Shown here: positions 1 through 12,300 of the stretch, piece by piece | How the letters are laid out: every line of letters begins with the position of its first letter | How positions within the stretch are numbered: position 1 is the stretch's first letter | Virus record (IMG/VR): IMGVR_UViG_3300035388_000009 | Span: 1-37,628 of that record | Origin: a virus | Length of the DNA stretch: 37,628 nt | Reading direction: 5' to 3' (one strand) | The notes under the pieces: generated by a model | What the model was told of the DNA's origin: nothing | What the model saw: the letters and a program-made list of their open reading frames with translations, nothing else | Databases searched by the model: none | Made by a program: the position numbers and the translations under genes

Positions 1-30
1 TTCACTTTTACTGAATTTAGACTACAATTA

Positions 31-58
31 ATTATACACTAATTTTAAGATAATACAA
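31..58 (-). promoter_or_regulatory. possible leftward sigma-A-type promoter
   Basis: On the minus strand a consensus -10 box TATAAT (31-36) sits 16 bp downstream of TTGTAT (53-58), which matches the first three bases of a -35 box. It points off the left edge. The -35 match is poor and AT-rich DNA makes chance hits common, so this is only a candidate. Confidence 0.25.
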
Positions 59-89
59 GAATTTAATGCAAATTCTACTGCTATCACTG

Positions 90-115
90 CATTTAATAAT
101 GTTCATTATTAAATG
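90..115. repeat. 26-bp palindrome (12-bp arms)
   Basis: Two perfect arms, CATTTAATAATG and its reverse complement, are separated by TT. Neither strand has a T-run directly after it that would make an intrinsic terminator. It could be a protein-binding site or a chance AT-rich palindrome. Confidence 0.5.
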
Positions 116-287
116 TTTCCTTGAAATATTCCCGTTTTTTAGCATCATCTTCAAGATCCAATAATTGTGATTTTTTGTAAAATAAAAATCACCCTGGAAT
201 ATCCAAAGTGATTTTATAAATGGTGCGGGTGGGCGCACTCCAATACAGACACCACACCCACTGATTTGTTCTGGACTAAGAAAGTTG

Positions 288-305
288 AGTTCCTTAAAAA
301 GAACT
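288..305 (-). terminator. weak hairpin after the giant gene
   Basis: Arms AGTTCTT and AAGGAACT (7 bp including one G.T pair, 4-nt loop) start about 14 nt past the giant gene's stop codon. No clear U-run follows (CAACTTTCTT), so termination activity is doubtful. Confidence 0.25.
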
Positions 306-318
306 TCCCAAACAAGAT

Positions 319-3300
319 TTAACGCTTGTTTTCTTTGTAATATTCTAATGCGTCATCCGCTAAATCAATTATTGATTTTCTGTAGTCTCTAATTAATCCT
401 TCTTTTTCTGCCACTGTGTAACCGCTGTTCTTTTCCGCTGCTCTTATCATATCCCAATACTTATTTATTCTACTGTAATTAAACTTGAATTTATTTTGAA
501 TTGATGGATTATAATCTTTGGTCTTAATTCCATCAGAATCATACACATTCTTAGCTTCATTTAACTTTTCCTTTATTTCATAGAAATCATTAATTGAATC
601 GTTGCTATAAATTGGGTCTGCTGTAATTCTATTCAGTAGAATTTTTTTAAGTGGATCTTCCGATGGTGTTGTCATTGGAAGAATAACATCACCTATGATT
701 CCTGTTAATTGGTCAATCATATAATCAATGTTCTTTGGTGATGAATAAACTCCCAAGGCATTAGGAATAACTTTTGCTACAGCAACAGCTAACCTGCTCG
801 TTTTGTCATCATACTGATAATCAACTGGTTTTGCAGCTAAGTTGTACGGAACTATTGGAGCGCCAGTCCATGACTTGTTCATTGCCACTTCTGCAATCGC
901 CCATCCTACAGGCTTAACAGGTGGTACAAATACATTCAAGAAAGTTTTATCCAGTTTTGCAAAGGGATCATCCTCTCCTGCAAAGTATCTAAACATCCTA
1001 TCTTCTAATGTAGAGAAAATAAAAGCAAGTTCCCTAGGTTTTGGTGTTCTCCAAAACATGTTTGTACCTGGTATCTTAATTAACCAGTAATTGTCTCTAA
1101 TGTTCTTGGCTATCTTCTTGTAATCGTCATCATCCCTATAATGCCAAGCAAGGGCCAATGTAGGTAAAGTCAGAGTTAAAATACCCTTGGTTATAGCTTC
1201 TTTCCTGGTTTCTTTATTCTGTGCCATTCTTCCCAATTTATCCAGTCCTTGAAGTCCTGCATTCAGAAAAGGTACAACCTGGGCTATTGGATAGTTCATT
1301 ATCAAGCCTTTTCTCAGGAAGTTAAGTGTTACATCTCCCGACTCATAAAGAGCTTCCATAGTTGCATCGTGATGACTCCAACCTTCTGCTATTTTCTTGT
1401 CATAAATCTTATAGAATTCAACCTGTCTTGGTGCAGACTCAATTGCATCGTTGAAGTGTTCAATGGCTTGTAGTACCTTGTGCATCTTGCCTTCTTTTTC
1501 AAAACCAAACTGACTCCTAACTTCTTTCATCATGTTCTTTTGGTTTCCAGACATACGAGTACCAAATCCACCGCCAACAGTTCTGTATTCTTGATTCTTT
1601 TCATCGTGCGTTATTACTGACTTAAAACTCTTACCGAGTCCATAAGCATACTTGACTGGATTGTTCTCATGGCCCTGGATAAATCCAGTTGGAATATCAC
1701 GAGGTAAGTTTGATAACAGTCCGAATATGATGTTCTTGGAGGTGATAACATTAGTAAACATTACCCTAAGTTTTATCAACGCCTTAAACACGCTGTCAAC
1801 CTGAACCGGCGACATTCCTGCCAATGCTTCATGCAGGAAGATATCATTAATCTTATAGAAATGGACCTTGTTGTCTCTATCGATAACTGTTAAAACTTCA
1901 CTGTCTTTACTATAACTACTTGCGGTAAACCATTCTATAGTATCGTCAACATATCTTTCCATTATGTCTATTGGTGAGTAGTCTCCATCGAGGAAATCTT
2001 CCAAGACTTCGTGTATCTCTGTATCTTCATCAAAGTTTTCAGTGATATAATCCTTAACACCATCCAGTATCTTGTCAACATTTTCCATATCAACACCTTC
2101 ACTCATTAGTTGCTCAGATACCTTTTTCTTAGTTCTCTCAGTTCCAAACAACAACGATGATAGGTGCTTGTCGGTTAGCTGCAGTCCATATGTCTTTGTG
2201 AAGTAATCGTTTAGGAATCCTATAGCCATAGATGTTTTCATTTCCCTGGCATCATAACTATGATATTCCATCGGTCTATTAATCTTGTGGTAAAACTCTC
2301 CAACACCGTCGGCTCCTTTCTGGTGAAGGTCGTGCATTGACAACATAACTTCTCGCTTAAGCTGTGCATCAACAATTTTGAACACCTGAGTAATCATGCT
2401 TTCTAATGGGTTGTACGTATTCATTCCATTACCTGATTGACTCAATCTGTTAATAGGAGCAGACTGGTTACCAATGCTACTTTTATTCCTAACTTTGATG
2501 AAGTCACCATTAGGACCTATTGTATAGCCTTCGTTTACTCTAAGCATAGGAACATAATGAGGATATTTTTCAAGCATCTTTTCCCAGGATTCCTTGCTTA
2601 TGAATCCGGTATCAACCATCCACGCCTTCATAAACTTGTTCCACCATTGGTATAATTCTTCTGCAGTTTCTTTAAACTCAGGATGAAGTTCTTCCATAGC
2701 TTCTACTTCTTCCTTTACCATATCTAATGTAAGTTGTGGTGAATACACCCTATGACCTATTCGCATAAGGTCGTAAGCATGTTTATTCTTAAGGTAGATG
2801 ACAAATTTTTCTTCGTTTTCAACAACGTCCTTCAATACATCGATGAAAGTTTTTCCATCTATTATGTTTGAATAAGGATCACTTAATCCTGTTTTAATAC
2901 CTGATTTAACTCCACCCAACATACCTGAAGCAATTGATTGTGCTTTTAATGTTCTTCCTGCCAATCCGGAAGGGTCGTTACTTGGCTTTAAACTTTCTCC
3001 GTTTATCTTTTCTGCAAACCTAGAAAGGTTCGCTAGTCCCAAGTTGCCCTCAAACAGAAGTGCATATAGTCTCATTTTAAGGTACTTGGCTTTATCTTTG
3101 AAATTTCTACCATCACTATTTTCTGTATGACTTACAATCGTACTACCGAACATCTCAGTTCTACTAGCTTTAGTGAAATCAGACATATCCTTTTGTGTTT
3201 TCTGCACTGCTTTCAAATCTGTCTTGTCAAGCAAACCTTCAAATATGTCATAAAACTGTGAACCGAAAGTTTCTGCAGCTTTAGGATCAACGATATACAT

Positions 3301-6300
3301 TTTAAAGAATTCTGCTATGGCTTCTCCTGGAAGCAAGTTCTCTTTATAGTTCTTCTTGAAATCATCCGGAAGATTATCAACCATTTCCTCAACTGCAACA
3401 TCGTTACTTTCCTGTAAATCATACTTACTATCCAGGTGATGGCCTATCTCGTGCATAACAACTTCAATGTCATTGTCAAACTTAATCCTTACAGTCTTTG
3501 GAACCAACTCATAATAGCCAGTTGCTTTCCTTTTCCTGAATCCTCTTGTATCAACAGGTAGTTTGAAGTGACTTGCAAGTTCTGAAATCATTCTGTTGAA
3601 ACTTTTAATTTTCTTCTTCTTGTCACCTGCAACAATCCCTTCTATAACACTGTGGAAAACAGACTTTCCAGAAGAACCATAGTTGTTTCTTATTTCGTCT
3701 TGTTTAACTTTTTCGCTGTTTCCAAGTTCCTTGTCCACTTGTTTGCTAGTGAACTTTGTTCTGATTGCGTCAATGTTCTTGAGCTTTTGGAGCTGCTTTG
3801 CTTCACCTTCTGTGAGTTCATTGATTGATTCATCTATCACACCTCTTTCTTTTAGTTCTGTTTCGAGTGCAGCCATGCCGAATTTTTCATTTAACATTGT
3901 CTTGGTATCTTCTGTCACATTAAGATTGTTTCCATTCTTTGATTGAGACAATGTGACAACATCAACAACTATACCACCGTTATCTTCAATGAACTTCTTC
4001 ATTTCATTAATGGTACTTCCCATGGTAAACACATCATCTGTTATGATATATTCTCTTCCAGGAACAACAAGGCCTGTGAATATCGGTTTATCTGCAATCC
4101 TTTCAATGGCACTCATTTTAGAATCTTTATGCGAGTTCTCTTTAATAATGTTCAAGTCAAGCTCAAGTCCTGAATACTTAGATACTGCATTAGAATAGGC
4201 TACTGGTATAGAATTATTAATGTTATCTGCATCTATAACAGGTGCGATGTAAGCGTGTGGATATTTGACTGCAAGCTGCTTCATGCTATCTTTGTCGATG
4301 TTTTGGTCCACAAGTCTTACGGCTGCGTTTAAATTGCCACTTCTAGCCTTCTCATAAGTTGCTACGTCCTTCTTGACCTCTGTAATATCCTTGCTTGAAT
4401 TGACAAGGTTGTTGAATGTGTTTGATTCTACTTTGTTGAATGAGTTTGTGTTGTCAACTTTTGAAGTCATTCCTTTGAAACCATATTTATCAACTAACTT
4501 CTGAGTAATGTCAACAGCCGTATTCGTAGGAATAAAATACCTTGCCCTATATTGTATCATTTCCTTGAATATACCCATTTTTTTCAAGTTGGCTTCGTGC
4601 TTATAAATATCATCCCCAATTAATTCAAGCCTATTTTCATTAGATACTCTTTTCTTTGTAACTCTCCATCCATTGCGTTTGAACATTAAAAAGTTACCTG
4701 TGTCCATAATATCTTGCAGAGCATCTTTGATGTTCACCTGTTCCTTTTGTGTATTGGTGCGGTTCTCGGTAACATCAACGTCCAAGGCTTTCAATGTAAG
4801 ATTAAGTTCCTTTTCTCTTACAACTCTACCTAGGAATTGTTCTCCGCTATCTGTGACAGTTCTCATGATCTTGAATTTAGAAGTAGGAAGTCTTTTCCAT
4901 ATCGGCAACAATGCACCTGTTATCATATGCACTTCTTTATACTTCATTTCAGGAACACTATTAAGGCCTTCTTTCCAAATCGACTCAGCTTTATCTTTGT
5001 CTTTGAGTTCCGACCAGTTTTCATTGGCCTCAAATTCTGTTTTCCCTGCGACGGTATTTTGATAATCAGCTTGCCCTTGGATTTTAATTCTTTCGACCTG
5101 GTTTCCGTTGCCATCTGTTTTTACAATGCCAGTTCTAAATACAGCTCTTACATTACCACTTATCTTATTAACATAAAAACCCATGAATTTCTTTTGCTCG
5201 TGGTCTATTTCTTCAAATGCTATTTTTTTCACAACGCTTCCTGTTTTAAGTTTTACATAATCAGTCGTTGCGTCCATTCCGGGATATGTCTTAGCAACAA
5301 TTTTACTTTCGACTTCAACGCTATCAGCTTTAAGGTTTTCCATTCCCTTGTCAAAAGTTCCGTCCTTCAAAGCTCTTTCTATAAAGGTGTCCATTCTGCT
5401 TTCAAACTCCTGGAACAATTTGTTTTGAAATGATACCGGTGTAGCAAGAACTCTATTCAAGAATTTTGATATTTTACGGAGATCATCTCCACTCTCTGGG
5501 ATGTTGCCGTTTTCATCTAACATATTAGACATTCCAAGTTTCTTGAAAGTTTCTTCTTTTTCAAACCCTGCAACCCTATCGTTCGCCAAATCTTTATATA
5601 ATTGATGCAAGGCATCTTTCGCATAGTCACTCTCGATATTATCAGTTGCGTTAAATACACCAGTGCTTCCAGTTTGTCTTTGTCCTTTTGTCAAAGCTCC
5701 TAATTGGTCAAGTCTCTTTGCTATTGTTGAAATGAATCTTTTCTCTCCCGCAATGTTTGTAGTTACAAGAAGATAATAAGGAGGTATTCTCTCAAAACTT
5801 CTATGAGTACGTCCAAATCCTTGAATCGCATCATCGGCAGAATAACCACCTTCCATTAATATATGGACTCTTTTTTCTTGGTTTTTGAACTTCAAACTAG
5901 CATGAAAACTAAACCCTGTTCCTCCGGCTTTTGTAAATAGCAAAATTCTTTTTCTACCGCTATTGAATTGGTCAGCATCATTCTTACTTGCATTCTTCCC
6001 ACGTTTACGGAGTTCTCTTTTTTTATTACCATATTCATCAACTACACTTACGACTTGTCTCTTTCTTCCAGATACTTCGGCAATGTTTTCATAACCCAAT
6101 TCATCGTACAACATTGTCAATGGATCTTCTGGGACAGGTAGTGTTGCTAAATCTTCTATTAGTTTATCTCTTCTTGCTACCGATTCTGGATTAACAACAT
6201 CATTTCCTTTACTATCTTTGACAGGTTGCATTCTGATATTTCCGTGTTCATCCTCGATTGGTTCGTATTGAGTTACCGGGAATGATTTTTCAAGATAGTT

Positions 6301-9300
6301 TATCAACATATCTCTTGGAGATAAGTCTAAATCATCAAGATCCATTCCTTCGTATGCTTTTGCTATCTTCCTATTTGTAGAAGCTTCAAAGGTTCCTATT
6401 GTTTGTAGGACAACTGAGTTCCCTTTTTCTAACTGTTCTTTAGCTTCGGCTATAATAGTAGGCATTTTAAATGAAGTTACTATCTGATTAAAGAATCTTT
6501 GATTGTATCCCCAGAAAGCAGACAAAGCACTTGATTTCTGTGAACTTCCACCCTCTGTTTCCTCAATCGCTGCATATACATTATCAAGCACAATTCCCCA
6601 AGCTTCGGCCATTTTGTCATAAACTTTATTTTGTGTATTGGTCAATTTATGTTCTTTTCTTCCGTATTGAACACCATCATAACTTAAAGCCCTGGCAATA
6701 TACACACCCATAGCCTTCATATCTCTAGCAACAAGTTCCATTGCAGGTATGCCACCTTTTTCAAGTTCTTCTATGAATTCATGGACAGTTTCAAAGTTTG
6801 TATCTCCACCCCATAACCCTAGTCTTTGCGCATATCCAAGGTTGCTTACTTCTGTAGCTCCGGTTGCAGATACATACACAATCCTAGCTTTTGGGAATAA
6901 CTCATTTAAAATAAGTCCAGTTCCACCTATGTCAGAAGCTTTGGTTTTCCCTCTTGTACCTTTTGGCGGTACTGCTGTTTTCATTTTATGCGCTTCATCA
7001 AATGCTATTACACCATCATAGTCTGGTCCCAACCAATCATAGAGCTGTTTTATTCTGTTTCTTTCAGCGAACTGAGGATTAGAATATTTTCCTTCTTCTA
7101 AAGAAACTTCTTTCTTGTATTGGTCGGATAAAGTTCCGTAAGTGGTAAGAAGTACACCTTCTGTTTCTGTTATTTTAGTACCTTTTTTATTATCACTTAT
7201 TTTTATGACATTGGATGGATAATTAAGATCGTTCAAATCCCTTGCTGCATCATCGAAAAGTCCCTGATTAGGAGTTATCCAAACAGCTTTCTTTCTACCT
7301 TTGGCAAAGTTGTCAAGAATTATGCCTGTGATTTCTCTACCTTTACCAACTCCTGTACCGTCACCTATGAAGAATCCTTTTCTGATTCCATCTTTTAACA
7401 TTTGCAAGTGAGCTTGTCCGGCATAAACGATAGCTTCTAATTGTGGCAAAGATAATGCCCCGGTCTTGATAAGTTTTTTATCAATAGACGGAGCATAAGT
7501 TACATCTGGTGGATCAACCGCACTCATGGCCGCACTTTCTGCAAGTACAGATGGATGGTCTTTCGCACCTTCGATTTTCAATTTTACCGGAACATAGTTT
7601 TCAAATATGGACTCTGTTAAATCCTTGCTACTTGTTTTTTTATTCTTCTTTTTCTTGTTAGTGGTTTTTATTTCAGATTCTTTTCCCACCACTCCTTTTC
7701 CCTTGGTAGCATTTCCAGATCTTCCATCTGATTTAGTAGGTGACTTGTCAATAGTTCCGTCATTTCTTCCTTGGTCTTGCACATCTGCAGCTCTTCCATC
7801 GTCAACGCCATTTCCTCGTTGTCCGGTCTCAGAAATACTGCCATCGTTTTTTCTGGAACCCACATTGCTTCCATTTCTTCCATTATCGGAATCATCTGTT
7901 TTTCCGTTGCTGATTCCATCACTATTTGCAGAAGTGGAACCGCTCTCCAAATCATTTCTCCCCTGAACATCTTCATTGCTTCCAGATTCATTGGGTGATC
8001 CATTACCTTCATTAATCTTTTGTGCATCGTTAGTTGGTATTCTTCTTTCATCTCTTATTCCCCCTAAATCATCTATCAGTTTGTTAAGATTTTGATAAGT
8101 ACCTGTCTTGGTCCTTTCGGTTGTTGGTCCTATTTTATCTATGACAATTAATTGAATATCATATTGAGTACCATACTTCTTATAATTCTTACCATCAACA
8201 GTTACATTGGCTTTTACATCATACTCTGCCTTGATTTCTTTCCACCAGGCATAGAATGACTTTTTCTGTTCTGCCATTCCGTTTCCAGTAAGAACTATCA
8301 ATCTTCCGTTTGGCTCTAACCTTTTAAGAGCTTGTTCAATATGTTTCTTGGCATTTGCGGTCGCATTCTTGCTCATACGAGTTGTAGCACTAAAAGGTGG
8401 GTTCATAACAACCACACTAGGTTTAACATCTGCAGGAAGAATATTATTAATCTGCTCTGCATTTTCAGTGAAGTATCTATCAAAAGGCAATTGATGGAGA
8501 ACTTCATTCCTTCTATCACTTATCTCGTTCACATAAACCTCTGCCCCTGCTTTCTTGCCCCATATAGCAAGACTACCAGTTCCGGCACTTGGTTCAAGGA
8601 CCTTATCATTAGTTGTAATATTTGCAAGCCAGTTTACCACATATGCTATATTTGGTGGTGTTGAGAATTGTTGCAGCTTAACCATATCGTCTGTTCTCTT
8701 GGTCTGAGTAGGGATTTTATCAAGCATAAACTCAATATGTTGAAGGACCAGTTTGGCATCGTCTATGTTGGAAGTGAATTCATAACCGCCAAATTCAAGT
8801 ATGTATTGATTAACCGCAAGCTCCATAGCATCGTATAGATCCTTAATGTTATAAACATTATCGCTCATTGTACCACCGAATATATCGTTAGCACTCTTGT
8901 AAAGATTTGATATATTTACTTTCTCTTTAGCTCTAAGTTTTTCAAGAACAATATCTGCTAATTGTTGATATTTATTAACATCCTTAGAGGATTCTTCCTT
9001 CTGGGGTTTAACTCCCATCAACTCATAATCATCAATATCCTTGTCGCTCAATTCCTTGTCATACTCAACATAACCCCATGCTTCACGACCTATCTCGTCA
9101 ACAAACTGTCTCTGGTCAAAAGCTACTACCTTAGTAGTCCCTTTAGGATGTGTACCCATTGAAGGTGGTCTTTGAGTTAAGTAGTATTTATGAGGACCTT
9201 TCTTTGCTTCAATTATATCACTTTCTGAATCTGTATTCAAATTAGCATCAGCCTTCTCTTCTTTCTTAACTTCTTTTTTATCCTTGGCCGCCTTATCCTT

Positions 9301-12300
9301 TTTCCCCGCCTTGTAGATTTCATCCAGTACAAATGGTGGGAATTCAATTTCTAACTCGCCTTGCTCCATAGTGGTATATATTCTTTCTCCACTCAAACCT
9401 CGGTCATAATACTTATTGAATAGTTTAATCCAGTTTTGGGTGTACTCACTTTCCAAGTTGTTGATGTCTGCATTTATATATTCATTGCCAGACCATTTCT
9501 TGAATGCTGCATTACCAGCTCTCCCGAACTTGGTGTTGAGTTCTTCTGTTTCTTTTTTAGTTTCAGTAAGTTCCTTAACCTTGTTAGTTTCTTCTACTTG
9601 TCCGCTTGTGACTTCGACAATAGCATTTACAACATCGTCAATCTGTTTCATCAACGGTTTTAAACTCTTGCCAAATGGTGAATTTTCGTTATCGTTAGCC
9701 AGTGATACCGCATAATCATATTCTCCCCACAACTCAGAGGGAGCATCTGTACCTTGAATAAAATCATTATACAAGTCTTTATGGATATTGACTTTGTTTT
9801 GTTCTCCCCAAACGATACTAGATTTTTGCGTTTTCAACATTCTTCTTAAGGAATTTTCAACAACTCGTCTGCCCACAATCCATTCGTTTGAATCTTCTTC
9901 AAATGTAAGCTTACCTAAGATTGTATTTACAAGTTCGTCGTTTTCATTACGCTCAAATTCATCTCTGAAATCCACAAGGGAATCCATTTTAGACTGTTCT
10001 TCGGGTTCTAACTCACTATTGATAAGCTTATCAACAAACTCTTTTTCACCATATTTCTCAGAAAGTTCATCTTCAAAATCATCAATAGAATTTTGTGCAT
10101 CTTGATAGGAAGTGTATGGATTTTCTTTTGCTTTGGGTTCTGGAAGTTCTTTCGCCCCTTCGTTCTCGGTCTTAGAGGTCGATTCTTCTTTATTTGTCTC
10201 CTTTGAATAATCCGATATAGCAAGGTCCGCTACTGCTATCTTCTGCTTCAAATCATCAGTTACAAGGCCGTCAAGTGCCAACACCCCTTGATTACCTAGC
10301 TTCATAATTGATTTATTTTCCCTACCATTAGTCATCCAGTAAACCAATTTGCCACGATAAATTTCCCTGGTTAATAAAAGTTCTTCATATGTTTGTTCAG
10401 AAAAATGTTTATCGGTTCCAAGTTTTCCAGTCTGCTTGAAATCAACATCATTAAGCCTTATTGCTAAATCAGCTACCCTTTCATCATCACCTCTCCAAAC
10501 AAGGTCTACGGCTTCATATGTGTGCCCAACTTCTGGAACAACATTAACACCTCTTAAGTTTTCTGGGATGTAAAGCTTAGTGCCAGAATACTGAGCATAA
10601 CCATTTTGTCTTAATACACTTTTTATAAGAGAGTGTGGATTGCCGTCAAACTTGAGTTCAAACCCATTTCCTTTTTTAGTCTTTGTAACTTTCGCATCAT
10701 TTATAGAGTTCTTTGTTATTTTCTTGAAAGCGTTAATGACCTTACTTCCTTCTTCAACCATCTTGTCAAAGAGTTCTTTTGCTTTTGTTTTACCTTCCTC
10801 TTTTTTAGCAAGATATTTCTCATCGTTCTCAAACTCTGTCACAGAATTTTCTTCTGGTCTTGCATCAATCTCTTCTTGCACTTTTTTAGCAATTAAATCA
10901 TCTAGCTCGTCAATTCTTTTGTTTGTTTCTGCAATGTTTTCTTTATCTCTGACCACCGTATAATTAATAAGATCTTTCAGTAATTCTTTTCTTTCTGCAT
11001 CAAGTTCATCTAAAGTAGAAGTTTCGTCTACTTTCGTGGTATTTTTTTTATTAAGTATATCTAACCGAGCGTCAATATGCTTGATCATCTTATCAATATA
11101 AGCTAATTTATCAGGGTTTGCAGTTTCCTTGTCTTTTAGAAGTTCTTTCCTTTTTACTTTAAGGCTTTCTACTGTATAGTCGCCTAATTCGTTTTCAATC
11201 CCACTAGCAATTGAATCATCAAGGCTTTCAAGCTCGGAAGATGTTTCTCCAAGTTTTTCGTGATTATTTTGCTTTTGGTGTTTTTCTAGCTTTTTAACAA
11301 GTTTTTCTCTTTCAGAAACAAGAGTGTCCACTGTTTTAGTATTTGTCTCTTTAGCTTTAACATCCGCAACCTTCTTGCCAGTCATCTTCTCAAACAACTT
11401 CCTACCGATTTCAAGCTCTGCGCCACCAGAAGTTTTAACCTTAACCTTGGAAGGGTCCGTATCGTCAACAACCTGTATGTCTCCGTATTTTTTAGTGTTG
11501 ATCCAACCTTCTGCGGCTTTCTTCTCTGTTTCTTCCTCTACAGTAGCTTCTTCTATAACTGCACTCGCTGTTTCAGAAAGTTCAAGAGCTTCTTGTTTCC
11601 TTTTCTTTTCAGCATTATTTATTGCAGTTTCAATCTCTGGGCTAGTTTCAACCTTCTTATTATCGACAACCATATCATCAAGAGACTTAAGGATTCCTTC
11701 AAATAAGTAGATATCCTTCTTATAGGTTTCTGCCTTGCTTTCATCGGCTTTGAATTCATCTATAATAAGTTGTCCTGCTTCCTGCATTTCAATCAATTCA
11801 TCACTAATGAGGTTTATATCATTATCTCTAACGACATCGTGGATCTCTCTTCCATAGCTTGTAAGCTGCGAAACATTGACCTTATCAATTCCATCAAGTG
11901 CAATAGTTTCTATATTCTTCACATCTGTCTTTTTTGCAACTTCTTGCAATTGTATTATGAATTCTTTATTTGCATCCGTTCCAATGTTTCCTGGTAGAAC
12001 TGAATTAACAGCTAGAACCTCACTGATATTCTTGGTGAGTTCTCCTTCTGTTTTCTTAATTTTATAATCCTTATTAAGAGTAGATCCAGTTTGCATTACA
12101 TTACCAGGACCAACTATTATAGGCATAGCCTTCAAAGTTTGAACCGCTGTTTGAAGAAGTCTGTTTCCATGTTCTGCAGTTAATATTTTGGCTTCATTGC
12201 CTGATATTTTTTGTGCAGTGATTTCACCAGTCATAGTAACTACTTCCTGTGCAACCTCTTCACCAACTTCGGAAGCTATATCCTTGGAATATTCTTTCAA

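Larger units (their letters stand above)
1..318. other. left-edge intergenic region, no supported gene
   Basis: This stretch lies beyond the stop codon of the giant gene. A minus-strand frame is open from about 343 to 32, but it has no ATG with a ribosome site at its head and its only ATG-started part (32-238) looks like AT-rich filler, so I do not call a gene. The stretch holds a weak hairpin (288-305), a 26-bp near-perfect palindrome (90-115), a smaller inverted repeat (58-76, arms AGAATTT/AAATTCT) and a possible leftward promoter (31-58). This suggests that the late operon ends here and another transcription unit begins off the left edge. Confidence 0.5.

Noticed and set aside
32-238. 68-aa minus-strand ORF at the left edge
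   Set aside because: No ribosome site, runs across the palindromes, and its upstream open frame has no start.
4837-5433. Plus-strand 198-aa open frame
   Set aside because: Lies antisense inside the giant polyvalent gene, Phe/Ser/Leu-rich as antisense shadows are, no ribosome site and no neighbours on that strand.
7668-8051. Second minus-strand frame of 127 aa within the giant gene
   Set aside because: Met/Glu-rich alternative reading of the low-complexity linker repeats; no ribosome site.
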